Shown in pieces: positions 54,071 through 63,407 of a stretch of DNA of 64,000 bases. The notes below the pieces were generated by a model. The model saw only the letters and a list, made by a program, of their open reading frames with translations. It did no database searches and was not told the origin of the DNA. Origin of the DNA: Limiplasma sp034927815 (GTDB lineage Bacteria; Bacillota; Clostridia; Christensenellales; Aristaeellaceae); NCBI GenBank assembly GCA_034927815.1, contig JAYFPK010000008.1:186001-250000 (forward strand), read 5' to 3'. Position numbers and translations under genes: made by a program. The number at the start of each line of letters is the position of its first letter. Within the stretch, counting starts at the first letter, position 1.

Positions 54071-56413
54071 ATGAAGCATTTTCTCAGGGATTTCCTGTGC
54101 CTGGCGCTTTCCCTGGCCTTTATGTTCAGCGCCGCCCCGGCCCTGGCGGCCCAGGGCCCCAATGCGGATTTCTTCCTGACCCAGCTCGCCCTCCAGGAGC
54201 AAGGGTACGGGGAGCTTGATTATCCCCAGAGCGCGGTGGCTGTGGGGGACACGCTGTATATCCAGACGGATCAGGCCCTGTACCGCTGGAAGAGCGGCAT
54301 GGAGGAGCCGGAAAACCTGCTCTCCTTTCGCCGGGAAGAAACGGAAGGGGAGGACGCCGCCCAGACCCCGGACCCCTCCGCCACCGCCGATCCCCTGGCC
54401 GAGGTGACAGCGGGCTTTCGCAGCTATTTCTCCAAGCTGCTTACGGACGGCAAGCGCCTGTTGATTCTCAACCTCCAGGAGGGCGCGCTTTGGCAGCTGA
54501 CGGACGAAGGGGGAGCGCTGGCCCCCGTGCTGGAGAACACGCTGGATTTTTCCGCCTTCAAATCCCCGGAGGGAGACTACAGCTATCCCGACATCAGGGA
54601 CATTGAGCTGATGGACGGACAGCTCTACCTGGTGGCCGTGGACTACGAACGGTCGGACTCCGCCCACTTCTACCGGTGGGAGCTGGCCTCCGGCAAAGCG
54701 GGAGAGCCGCTCCCCTGCCAGATCACCTCCACGGCCGCCTACAAGGACGGCCGCCTGCTCTGCCTTTTGATGGACAGCAGCGAATGGAACCAGGAGAGGG
54801 AGCCCGAGGCGCGGCTTGCGATCTTCGATCCCAAGACCAATGCCTTTGAGGAGCTTTTTCCCGCGGGAAAATATGACTGCGTGGGCCTTTCCTACAACCC
54901 GGAAAACGACACCGCCTATTATATGGAGGGCACTGTGCTGCGCAGCTTGCCCGGCCTGGCCCTCCCCGCCAAAAAATCCGCGTATTTCATCAACAGGGTG
55001 TGGGATAACATCGGCTGCGGCCTGATGCAGGGCGGACTGTATTACCAGGCCAGCTCCGACGGCGTATCCATCCGGGCCCTGGACCTGCCCGGCCTGGAAA
55101 ACGGCGCGCTGTCCATCTATGGCTCCTACGCCAGCGCCCCGCACCTGGCCTTTGCCAGCCAGCATCCGGAGATTCCCACGTCCCTGTCCAGCGATTATTT
55201 CGATTCCCTGGAGGCCTTTGCCAACGCCATGGTGTCCGGCCAGGACGCGGTGGACGTGCTGCGGCTTTATGTGAGCAACACCCCCATGGGCCAGCTCATC
55301 GACAAGGGGTACGCCTTGGACCTGAGCGGCAATGCCGACGTCATGGCCGCTGTGAACGAGATGTATCCGGCTTTTGTGGACAGCTTCCGAAGAGACGGGA
55401 AGGTCTACGCTTTGCCCGTGGAGGTTTACGCTTCTTCCATCGGGTACTTTCAAGCCGTCCTTCGGGATCTGGGCTTAACCCGGGAGGACCTGCCCAAGAC
55501 CTGGATGGAGCTGCTGGACTTTATCGCCAATTGGCAGCAGGACTACGGTGAGGATCACGCCGGCGTCCACCTGATGGACAACAGGGATCTGAAGGATTCC
55601 CTTTTGTATCTGCTCATGGAAAACTACGTGGCCTACAGCCTGAAGACCTGGGGCAAGATCGACTTCGCCACTCCCCTCTTCGCCAAGCTGATGGGAGCCT
55701 ATGACGCCATCGACTTTGAGGAGCTGGAATCCTCCATGGGCGGCGAGGAGGACCAGGATGCCTTCTGGAACGAGAAGCACCTGCTTTCCTTCTATGCGGA
55801 TTACACCCAGGTTCAATACCGGGCGCTGGAAAGGGAAGAGGAAACATGGCTTTCCACCCCGCTGCCCCTGCCCCTGGACGAGGGCCTGGAGGTTGTGATC
55901 CCCGCCACCGAGAGCGTGATGATCATCAACCCCCGCACCACCCGGCTGGAGCAGGCGCAGTTGTACCTGTCCACCTTCGCCCAGTATTACGACAAAGCCT
56001 CCTCCAATATCACCCTGTTTCCGGAGCATAACGAGCCCGTGCCCAACCTGAACTTCGAGGCGGACGTCTCCGCCTCCAAAACCCGCCTGGAGCGCGTCCA
56101 AAAGGCGCTGGAAAGCGCGCCTCCCGAGGAGAAGGCCAGCTTGGAAGAGGAAGAAAAGTATTTGCAGAGCTGGCTTGCCAATGCCGAGGCCTCCCGCTAC
56201 ACCGTCAGGGAGGAAGCCATCGCCGAGTACCGGGAAAACATCGCCCCCTACCTGTACCCCATGAGCCAAACGCCCCTGAACACCTGGCGCAACGGCAAGG
56301 AAAACGAGCTGTACACCCTGATGCGGCAGTACAAGGAGGGGGCCATTCCCCTGGACCGCTTCATCAAGGAAATCGGCAACCGGGTGCGGATGATGGAGCT
56401 GGAGAACCAGTAG
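54071..56413 (+). CDS. Propeller/solute-binding fusion protein, paralogue 1
   Basis: The 780-aa product has a non-lipoprotein signal peptide (~1-27, ALA-AQG). Residues ~40-350 show strand repeats of propeller type (AVAVGDTLYIQTDQALYRW, LLTDGKRLLILNLQEGALWQL, IELMDGQLYLVAVDY, AYKDGRLLCLLMD, LSYNPENDTAYYMEGTVLRSL). From ~360 comes a binding-protein domain (ALSIYGSYASAPHLAFASQHPEIPTSLSSDYF, AMVSGQDAVDVLRL, DGKVYALPVEVYAS, LPKTWMELLDFIA) and from ~625 a helical tail. AAAGGAGG precedes ATG 54071. The ligand is unknown; the fusion resembles a sensor joined to a transporter subunit. Confidence 0.82.
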   Translation: MKHFLRDFLCLALSLAFMFSAAPALAAQGPNADFFLTQLALQEQGYGELDYPQSAVAVGDTLYIQTDQALYRWKSGMEEPENLLSFRREETEGEDAAQTPDPSATADPLAEVTAGFRSYFSKLLTDGKRLLILNLQEGALWQLTDEGGALAPVLENTLDFSAFKSPEGDYSYPDIRDIELMDGQLYLVAVDYERSDSAHFYRWELASGKAGEPLPCQITSTAAYKDGRLLCLLMDSSEWNQEREPEARLAIFDPKTNAFEELFPAGKYDCVGLSYNPENDTAYYMEGTVLRSLPGLALPAKKSAYFINRVWDNIGCGLMQGGLYYQASSDGVSIRALDLPGLENGALSIYGSYASAPHLAFASQHPEIPTSLSSDYFDSLEAFANAMVSGQDAVDVLRLYVSNTPMGQLIDKGYALDLSGNADVMAAVNEMYPAFVDSFRRDGKVYALPVEVYASSIGYFQAVLRDLGLTREDLPKTWMELLDFIANWQQDYGEDHAGVHLMDNRDLKDSLLYLLMENYVAYSLKTWGKIDFATPLFAKLMGAYDAIDFEELESSMGGEEDQDAFWNEKHLLSFYADYTQVQYRALEREEETWLSTPLPLPLDEGLEVVIPATESVMIINPRTTRLEQAQLYLSTFAQYYDKASSNITLFPEHNEPVPNLNFEADVSASKTRLERVQKALESAPPEEKASLEEEEKYLQSWLANAEASRYTVREEAIAEYRENIAPYLYPMSQTPLNTWRNGKENELYTLMRQYKEGAIPLDRFIKEIGNRVRMMELENQ

Positions 56414-56468
56414 AAGAGGAATATTTCCCCAAACGCCGTGCCCCTGGGGCCCAAAGGAGGTTTGCGGT

Positions 56469-58799
56469 ATGAGGCGGTTTTTCAGGGATTTCCTGTGCCT
56501 GGCGCTTTCCCTGGCCTTTATGTTCAGCGCCGCCCCGGCTTTGGCGGCCCAGGGGGGCAACGCGGATTTCTTCCTGACCCAGCTCATCATCCAGGAGCAA
56601 GGGTACGGGGAGCCTGATTATCCCCAGAGCGCGGTGGCTGTGGGGGACACGCTGTATATCCAGACGGATCAGGCCCTGTACCGCTGGAAGATCGGCATGG
56701 AGGAGCCGGAAAACCTGCTCTCCTTTCGCCGGGAAGAAACGGAAGGGGAGGACGCCGCCCAGACCCCGGACCCCTCCGCCACCGCCGATCCCCTGGCCGA
56801 GGTGGTGGAGGGATTTCGCGGCGATTTCTCCAAGCTGCTTACGGACGGCAAGCGGCTGTTGATTCTCAGCCTCCGGGAGGGCGCGCTTTGGCAGCTGACC
56901 GACGAAGCCGGGGCGCTAGCTCCCGCGCTGGAGAACACCCTGGATTTTACCGCCTTCCGAACCCCGGAGGGAGATTACAGCTATCCCAACATCAAGGACA
57001 TCGAGCTGATGGATGGACAACTCTACATGATCGCTGTGAACTACGAGCAATCTGACACCACCAACTTCTACCGGTGGGAGCTGGCCTCCGGCAAAGCGGG
57101 GGAGGCTCTCCCCTCCCAGATCACCTCCATGGCCGCCTACAAGGACGGCCGCCTGCTCTGCCTTTTGATGGACAGCAGCGAATGGAACCAGGAGAAGGAG
57201 CCCGTGGCGCGGCTTGCGATCTTTGATCCTAAGCGGGGCGCTTTTGAGGAGCTTTTTCCCGCGGGGAAATATGACTGCGTGGGCCTTTCCTACAACCTGG
57301 AAAACGACACCGCCTACTATATGGAGGATACTGTACTGCGCAGCTTGCCCGACCTGGCCCTCCCCGCCAAAAAGTCCGCCTATTTCATCACCAGGGCCTG
57401 GGATAACCCCGGCTGCGGCCTGATGCAGGGCGGTCTGTATTACCAGGCCACTACCGGCGGCGTGTCCATCCGGGCTATGGACCAGCCCGGTGTGGAAAAC
57501 GGCGCGCTGTCCATCTACGGCTCCTATCCCTTCCCCGCGCACGTGATCTTCTGCAGCCGCCACCCGGAGATTCCCGCGTCCCTGTCCACCGATTATTTCG
57601 ACTCCCTGGAGGCCTTTGCCAACGCCATGGTGTCCGGCCAGGACGCGGTGGACGTGCTGCGGCTTCATGTGAACAGCGCCCCCATAGACCAGCTCATCAA
57701 CAAGGGGTACGCCTTGGACCTGAGCGGCAATGCCGACGTCATGGCCGCTGTGAATGGAATGTATCCGGCTTTTGTGGAGCGCCTCCAAAGGGATGGGAAG
57801 GTCTATGCTCTGCCTTTGGATGTTTACGCTTTCTCCCTGGGATATAACCGCAATGCCCTTGCGGAAATTAACCTGACCCAGAATGACCTGCCCAGAACCT
57901 GGATGGAGCTGCTGGACTTTACCGCCCGCTGGCCCCAGCGCTACGGGGAGGGGCATCCCAGTATCCGCCTCATGATGAGCCCCAGCGTAAAGAGCGATCT
58001 ACTAAATAGCCTGATGGAAAGCTATGTGGCTTACAGCCTGAAAACCTGGGGAAGGATCGATTTTGACTCCCCCCTCTTTGCCAGGCTGATGCACGCCTAT
58101 GACGCCATTGACGGAGGCTGGTTTTCCCAGAACACCCCCGACGAAGAGGAATTGTGGAGTGAAGAGTGTCTGTTCAACCTGTGCACCGACTATGCGATGC
58201 TGGAAGACTGGCAGCTTCAAAAGGATTGGGGCCTCACCACCCTACCCCTGCCCATCCCCTTGGACGAGGGCCTGGAGGTTGTGATCCCCGCCGCCGAAAG
58301 CGTGATGATCATCAGCCCCTGTACCACCCGGCTGGAGCAGGCGCAGTTGTACCTGTCCACCTTCGCCCAGTATTACGACAAAGCCTCCTCCAATATCACC
58401 CTGTTCCCGGAGCATAACGAGCCCGTGCCCAACCTGAACTTCGAGGCGGACGTCTCCGCCTCCAAAACCCGCCTGGAGCGCGTCCAAAAGGCGCTGGAAA
58501 GCGCGCCTCCCGAGGAGAAGGCCAGCTTGGAGGAGGAAGAAAAGTATTTGCAGAGCTGGCTTGCCAATGCCGAGGCCTCCCGCTACACCGTCAGGGAGGA
58601 AGCCATCGCCGAGTACCGGGAAAACATCGCCCCCTACCTGTACCCCATGAGCCAAACGCCGCTGAACACCTGGCGCAACGGCAAGGAAAACGAGCTGTAC
58701 ACTCTGATGCGGCAGTACAAGGAGGGGGCCATTCCCCTGGACCGCTTCATCAAGGAGATCGGCAACCGGGTGCGGATGATGGAGCTGGAGAACCAGTAA
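56469..58799 (+). CDS. Propeller/solute-binding fusion protein, paralogue 2
   Basis: The 776-aa product has the same signal peptide and domain order as the gene before it and reads nearly the same for much of its length. The stretch around residues 480-600, after LPRTWMELLDFTARW, differs strongly (for example MMSPSVKSDLLNSLMES and GGWFSQNTPDEEELWSEE). The last 158 residues, from TTRLEQAQLY to the end, are identical to paralogue 1, with only scattered silent base changes. The ribosome binding site AAAGGAGGTTTGCGGT also copies that of paralogue 1. This points to tandem duplication with later gene conversion. Confidence 0.82.
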   Translation: MRRFFRDFLCLALSLAFMFSAAPALAAQGGNADFFLTQLIIQEQGYGEPDYPQSAVAVGDTLYIQTDQALYRWKIGMEEPENLLSFRREETEGEDAAQTPDPSATADPLAEVVEGFRGDFSKLLTDGKRLLILSLREGALWQLTDEAGALAPALENTLDFTAFRTPEGDYSYPNIKDIELMDGQLYMIAVNYEQSDTTNFYRWELASGKAGEALPSQITSMAAYKDGRLLCLLMDSSEWNQEKEPVARLAIFDPKRGAFEELFPAGKYDCVGLSYNLENDTAYYMEDTVLRSLPDLALPAKKSAYFITRAWDNPGCGLMQGGLYYQATTGGVSIRAMDQPGVENGALSIYGSYPFPAHVIFCSRHPEIPASLSTDYFDSLEAFANAMVSGQDAVDVLRLHVNSAPIDQLINKGYALDLSGNADVMAAVNGMYPAFVERLQRDGKVYALPLDVYAFSLGYNRNALAEINLTQNDLPRTWMELLDFTARWPQRYGEGHPSIRLMMSPSVKSDLLNSLMESYVAYSLKTWGRIDFDSPLFARLMHAYDAIDGGWFSQNTPDEEELWSEECLFNLCTDYAMLEDWQLQKDWGLTTLPLPIPLDEGLEVVIPAAESVMIISPCTTRLEQAQLYLSTFAQYYDKASSNITLFPEHNEPVPNLNFEADVSASKTRLERVQKALESAPPEEKASLEEEEKYLQSWLANAEASRYTVREEAIAEYRENIAPYLYPMSQTPLNTWRNGKENELYTLMRQYKEGAIPLDRFIKEIGNRVRMMELENQ

Positions 58800-58814
58800 A
58801 AGCGGGACCATGAA

Positions 58815-58849
58815 CAGGAGAGGGCGGAGGGGTGAGCCGCCCTCTCCTG
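58815..58849 (+). repeat. Perfect 13-bp hairpin between paralogues 2 and 3
   Basis: CAGGAGAGGGCGG and its exact complement CCGCCCTCTCCTG enclose a 9-nt loop. There is no T-tract, so it may stabilise or partly terminate the transcript instead of ending it. Confidence 0.7.
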
Positions 58850-58991
58850 CGATTACTTGTAACAACTTGCCTTGGGAATGCCGCCGCCCCGTCTGTTTCC
58901 TTTGGCGCGCCTTGCGAAGCGGAGCCGTCTGTGATATCCTTCACAAGGAAGTTCCTTGGTTTCTTCCCACCATTTGGAGAGGAGATTGCCC

Positions 58992-61319
58992 ATGAAAAAC
59001 AGAGCCTTCCGCCTGATAACCGTGCTGCTGGCGTGGATGATGGTTTGGAGCATGGTTTTTTCCGCCCAGGCCGCCATGGTGGTCAGCGGCAGCTACGAAA
59101 GCATCGAGGAGGACCCCAGCCAATCGGTGGAGTCCGCCGCCGTTTTGGGTGATTCGGTCTATGTGCTGACCACCTCGGGGACCATCGGCCGCTTTGATCC
59201 CGCCACCCGGGAAACCGCCGTGCTGGGAAGCTGCGTCATGGTCAAGTACAGCCCGGACCCCCAGAGCGTGGCCCGGATGGTGGAGGAAGCCGGGGAGGGG
59301 CAGATTCCCCTAAGCTGGCTCTTTTCCGACGGGGAAAAGCTGTACGGCCTGTGCGCGGCCACAGGGGAATGGTTCACGCTGCTGGACGATGGGGGCGCCT
59401 ACGCCCCGGTGAAGATGGACTCTACCCTCAGCACAAAAAGCCTCCTTCAGGAGCTGGACGGAGCTTTTTACGCCGTGGAGGCCAACGGGCTCTTTGCCAG
59501 GGCCGGCTTTTTGTACTATACCGCCACGGTCTATGAGGACAGCTTGCGCTACCGTGCCGGCAGGATCAATCTGCAAACCGGCGAGGACCGGCCCTTTGCC
59601 ACCCCCAACATCAACGAGCTGATCCCCTGGAAGAACGGCAAGCTTCTGGCCATGATCTTTGACCAGATGAAGGCCTTTACCTCCGCCAGCGGGGAGCCCG
59701 AGGGCCCCCAGTATGGCCTGCTGGACCCCGAAACGGACGTTTTCACCGTCCTGGGCGGATTCCCCCAGGAAAAGGATTCCTTCTTCGCCTCCTTTGTGAA
59801 CGGCATCTGCGGCAATCCCCAGGAGGATACGCTCTACTATACCTCCGGCGGCAGGATCATGGGCTTGAACGTATCCACCGGGGAAACCCGCGTAAGCGCC
59901 TACTCGGGAGAGGGCATGATGGGAGGCTACGCCACGGCCAGCCAGGCCCAGTGGGTGAACGGGTATTATGTCAAGAAAAGCCCCTCCTCCGGGCTGCTGC
60001 GCTATGAGCTGGATTCCCCGGCCCTGGCCCAGGGCGCGCTGCGCATCTACGGAGAAATGGGAAGCGCGCCCCACAGGAGCTTTTTGCAGAAGTATCCCGA
60101 TATTCCTGTGGATGTGGCTACGGACTACACCATCAGCCTGGAGGATCTGACCAGCGCCATGGTCAGCGGAAGCGATGCCTACGATGTGCTGCTGCTGACC
60201 ACCGGCTACATGCCTGTGCGGCAGCTGGTGGACAAGGGGTATGCCACGGACCTGTCCGGCTATCCCGAGATCATGAGCGTCGCCTCCCAGATGGAGGAAA
60301 GGTTCCTGGCCCAGCTTCAAAAGGACGGCAAGCTGTATGCCGCGCCCATTGGCATCAGCAGCGCCAACCTCACCGTGGACATGGAGAGCTGGGAATCCCT
60401 GGGGCTCACCCAGGAGGACCTGCCCACCACCTATGCGGAGCTGTTTGACTTCTTCGCCAACTGGGAAGCGGACTACATGGACGATTTTCCGGACATGAAG
60501 CTGATGGCCATGGAGCCCTACAAGCTGATTCTCTTCTCCGTGATGCTCAACGACTACCTATCCTACCTCCAGGCCAACGGCATGCCCCTGGGCTTTAACA
60601 CCCCGGCTTTCCGGAGCGCCATGACGGCCTTTGAAGCCATTGAGTTCGAGGCCTTCGGCCAGGAGACCGACCCCACCCGGGCCACGGTTTCCTACATGGA
60701 TCAGGGTTCCTTCCTCTTTGGATACGGCAGCTCCGTGGGAGAGTTTACCCGCCGCGCCCCCGGGGACAGCCGCCTGCTGCTGCTCTCCTTCCTGCCGGAG
60801 GAAAAGCCCGTGATCGGCGTAAACACCAGCGTGCTGCTGATCAATCCCAAGTCCACCCGCCTGGAGCAGGCCGCGCTGTATGTGGCCCACTATTTGAACA
60901 ACCTCCCCGAGACCGGCGGCAACATCGTCCTGTTCCCGGACCGCAACGAGGCTGTGGAGGACAAGGGCTACGCGGACAACAAGAAATCCCTGGAGGAGCA
61001 GCTGGCCAAGCAGCAGGCCCTGCTGCAAAGCGCGGAGGAAAGCGCAAAGCCCGAGGTCCAGGAGGCCATCCACCAACTGGAAATGACGCTGGAGGACCTG
61101 GAGGAGTACCGCTTCGCCGTGACGGCGGAGCAGATCCAGGCGTACCGCCAGGAGCAGGAGCCCTACCTGTGGATCAACGAGCAGAGCGTGCTGTACACCT
61201 CCGACACCAGCGAGGTCAACAACCTGATGATGCAATACCTGGACAAGGCCATCACCTTGGACCAGATGATCCAGGGCATGGACCAGCGGGTGCGCATGAT
61301 GGAGCTGGAGGCGCAGTAG
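58992..61319 (+). CDS. Propeller/solute-binding fusion protein, paralogue 3 (divergent)
   Basis: The 775-aa product keeps the architecture: signal peptide (~1-26, AQA-A), propeller-like repeats (SAAVLGDSVYVLTTSGTIGRFDPATRETAVL, LFSDGEKLYGLCAATGEWFTL, LIPWKNGKLLAMIFD, LYYTSGGRIMGLNV), binding-protein domain (GALRIYGEMGSAPHRSFLQKYPDIPVDVATDYT, MVSGSDAYDVLLL, DGKLYAAPIGI, LPTTYAELFDFFA) and the helical tail ending RVRMMELEAQ. It is clearly less similar than paralogues 1 and 2 are to each other. GGAGAGGAG precedes ATG 58992. It is the copy closest to the permeases. Confidence 0.82.
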   Translation: MKNRAFRLITVLLAWMMVWSMVFSAQAAMVVSGSYESIEEDPSQSVESAAVLGDSVYVLTTSGTIGRFDPATRETAVLGSCVMVKYSPDPQSVARMVEEAGEGQIPLSWLFSDGEKLYGLCAATGEWFTLLDDGGAYAPVKMDSTLSTKSLLQELDGAFYAVEANGLFARAGFLYYTATVYEDSLRYRAGRINLQTGEDRPFATPNINELIPWKNGKLLAMIFDQMKAFTSASGEPEGPQYGLLDPETDVFTVLGGFPQEKDSFFASFVNGICGNPQEDTLYYTSGGRIMGLNVSTGETRVSAYSGEGMMGGYATASQAQWVNGYYVKKSPSSGLLRYELDSPALAQGALRIYGEMGSAPHRSFLQKYPDIPVDVATDYTISLEDLTSAMVSGSDAYDVLLLTTGYMPVRQLVDKGYATDLSGYPEIMSVASQMEERFLAQLQKDGKLYAAPIGISSANLTVDMESWESLGLTQEDLPTTYAELFDFFANWEADYMDDFPDMKLMAMEPYKLILFSVMLNDYLSYLQANGMPLGFNTPAFRSAMTAFEAIEFEAFGQETDPTRATVSYMDQGSFLFGYGSSVGEFTRRAPGDSRLLLLSFLPEEKPVIGVNTSVLLINPKSTRLEQAALYVAHYLNNLPETGGNIVLFPDRNEAVEDKGYADNKKSLEEQLAKQQALLQSAEESAKPEVQEAIHQLEMTLEDLEEYRFAVTAEQIQAYRQEQEPYLWINEQSVLYTSDTSEVNNLMMQYLDKAITLDQMIQGMDQRVRMMELEAQ

Positions 61320-61584
61320 CGCCAGCGCGCCCCGCAAGGGGGAGAAAGCCCCTATTCCCCTGCCGGGGATTTCTTCCCCGGACCTGCCTTTGGAACAGGG
61401 GACCCGCTTGCGCTTTGCCGGAATGCCCGGGAGCTGCCGGCGGAGCTTAGCTCCCTGACAGCATTTGTGCTGCCCGGCTTTGCCGGGCGGACGGAGCGTT
61501 TGCGGATACGCGCAAGCAGGACCCCTACATCCGCCCAAGCGGGCTTCGTCCGCTTGGGCGAAGCGTCAGCGCGAGGAGATACAA
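61320..61584 (+). promoter_or_regulatory. Highly structured leader before the permease genes
   Basis: The 265-nt gap carries consecutive perfect palindromes: CCGGGGA/TCCCCGG (61363-61381), GGAGCT-T-AGCTCC (61442-61454), GCCCGGC-TTT-GCCGGGC (61472-61488) and CGCCCAAGCGG/CCGCTTGGGCG (61532-61560). The last ends 24 nt before the permease start. I recognise no known riboswitch. The elements could lower permease expression relative to the binding proteins. Confidence 0.55.
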
Positions 61585-62439
61585 GTGTTTCACCGAAAGA
61601 AGACGGTTTGGCTGTACCTGGCCCCGGGGCTCATCGGACTGATGGCCTTTTACTTCGTGCCCTTTGTGTGGGGCATGTGGTTCAGCCTCACGGACGGCAG
61701 CATCGACAACCGGTACGTAGGCTTTGCCAACTACGAAAGAATCTGGCAGAACCCCATGTTTCAGCTGGGGCTGCGCAACACCCTGGAGTTGTCCTTGCTT
61801 TGCGCCCCGCTGATTTTCGTTTTGTCCTTTTTGCTGGCCTCCATGCTGCGCAAGCGGGTGGCCGCGGACGGCTTTTTCCGCAACGCGCTGCTCATTCCCT
61901 ACTTGATGCCCTCGGCGGCCATGCTGATCATCTGGCAGATCATCTTCGACTATGGCGGGATCATCAACCGGCTCTTTGTCACCCTGGGCTTGGAGCGGGT
62001 GATGTGGCTGGAGGGCAGCGCCATGCGGGTGCCTATTTTGGTATTGTACGTGTGGAAGAACCTGGGCTTTAGCGTGGTGATCTTCACCGCGGCCCTCCAG
62101 GCCGTGCCGGAGGCCCTCTACGAATACGCCAGCCTGGAGGGGGCGGGATACCTGCGCCGGGAGTGGTACATTACGCTGCCCCAGGTGCTGCCCACGGCCT
62201 TTTTGGTGCTGGTGTTGGCCATTGTCAACGCCTTTAAAATCTTCAAAGAGGTGTACATCATCGGGGGCGCCTATCCGGACGAAACCGTGTACACCCTCCA
62301 GCACTATATGAACAACATGTTCTCCAAGCTGGAATACCAGGCTGTGACCACCGCCGCCTACAGCTTCGCGGTGGTCGTGATCATTTTGTTCCTGCTGATG
62401 TACCGCGCCAAGAGCGTGCGGCAAGGCGAGGCCGCCTAG
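61585..62439 (+). CDS. Carbohydrate-type ABC permease (MalF/UgpA type) of the propeller cluster
   Basis: The 284-aa product has six hydrophobic helices, the VGFANYERIWQNPMFQLGLRNTL segment and the EAA loop YEYASLEGAGYLRREWYITLPQVLP. GTG 61585 is chosen because GAGGAGA lies about 7 nt upstream; the open frame continues upstream through the palindromic leader. The paralogues before it would be its binding subunits. Confidence 0.93.
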   Translation: MFHRKKTVWLYLAPGLIGLMAFYFVPFVWGMWFSLTDGSIDNRYVGFANYERIWQNPMFQLGLRNTLELSLLCAPLIFVLSFLLASMLRKRVAADGFFRNALLIPYLMPSAAMLIIWQIIFDYGGIINRLFVTLGLERVMWLEGSAMRVPILVLYVWKNLGFSVVIFTAALQAVPEALYEYASLEGAGYLRREWYITLPQVLPTAFLVLVLAIVNAFKIFKEVYIIGGAYPDETVYTLQHYMNNMFSKLEYQAVTTAAYSFAVVVIILFLLMYRAKSVRQGEAA

Positions 62440-62451
62440 AAAGGAGGAAGC

Positions 62452-63390
62452 ATGGCCCAAGGCGAAATTTCCAACGTCCGGCATCCCCTTGGCGGGAAGC
62501 CGGCCCCCAGGCGGCGCGGCTCCCTGCGCCACGGCCTGCGGATGGTCAAAAAGAGCAGGCCCTTGGTGTTCCTGCTGCTGCTGCTCATCAGCGTCCTGAT
62601 CCTTCTGCCCATCGTCTTTACCTTTCTGTATTCCTTCTTTCCCAAGAGCGAGATCAGCGCGTACCTGGACCAGCGGGGCAGCTACGACGCGGCCAAGTGG
62701 ATGGACGTGCTCTTCTCCCCCGCCATGGTGAGCCTGCGGCAGTACTACACCATCCTCATCGAGGAACCCCAATACCTCCAGCTCTTTTGCAACAGCGTGC
62801 TGTACGGCTTTGGGATTCTGGCGGGGCAGGCCCTGGTGATCCCCCTGACGGCTTACGGCCTGAGCCGCTTTACCTTCAGGGGCCGGGATACGCTGTTTTT
62901 TCTGGTGCTGATGCTGATGCTGCTGCCCTTTCAGGTGACCATGGCCCCCAGCGTGATGACTTTGAGGGCCTTGGGGATGCTCAACACCCCCTGGGCCGTG
63001 ATTTTGCCCATGGTGTTCTCCCCCTTCTACCTGTTTTTATTGCGGCAGTTCATGATCGGTATTCCCAACGAAATCGTGGAGGCCGGGCAGATGGACGGGG
63101 CGGGCACCTTGCGCACCTACATCCACGTGATGATCCCTGTATGCAAGCCCATCCTCTGCGCGGCGGCGGCCCTGTCCTTCGCGGACTGCTGGAACCTGGT
63201 GGAGCAGCCCTTGGTGTACCTCACCAGCCGGAGCATGCAGCCCCTGTCGGTGATGTTCAACCAGATCAGCGCCGAGGGCGCGGGGGTGGCCTTTGCGGGC
63301 TCGGCGCTGTACTTGCTCCCCATGCTGCTGGTATATATTTATTTCCAGGATGATATTCTGCTGGGCGTGCAGCTCAGCGAGCTGAAATGA
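62452..63390 (+). CDS. Carbohydrate-type ABC permease (MalG type) of the propeller cluster
   Basis: The 312-aa product has a ~35-residue basic N-terminal extension, six hydrophobic helices and the EAA loop VEAGQMDGAGTLRTYIHVMIPVCKPI. An outside loop after helix 1 (~60-105) is longer than usual. AAAGGAGG precedes ATG 62452. No ATPase gene is visible before the window ends. Confidence 0.93.
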   Translation: MAQGEISNVRHPLGGKPAPRRRGSLRHGLRMVKKSRPLVFLLLLLISVLILLPIVFTFLYSFFPKSEISAYLDQRGSYDAAKWMDVLFSPAMVSLRQYYTILIEEPQYLQLFCNSVLYGFGILAGQALVIPLTAYGLSRFTFRGRDTLFFLVLMLMLLPFQVTMAPSVMTLRALGMLNTPWAVILPMVFSPFYLFLLRQFMIGIPNEIVEAGQMDGAGTLRTYIHVMIPVCKPILCAAAALSFADCWNLVEQPLVYLTSRSMQPLSVMFNQISAEGAGVAFAGSALYLLPMLLVYIYFQDDILLGVQLSELK

Positions 63391-63407
63391 CGGGAGGCCT
63401 TTTACCA

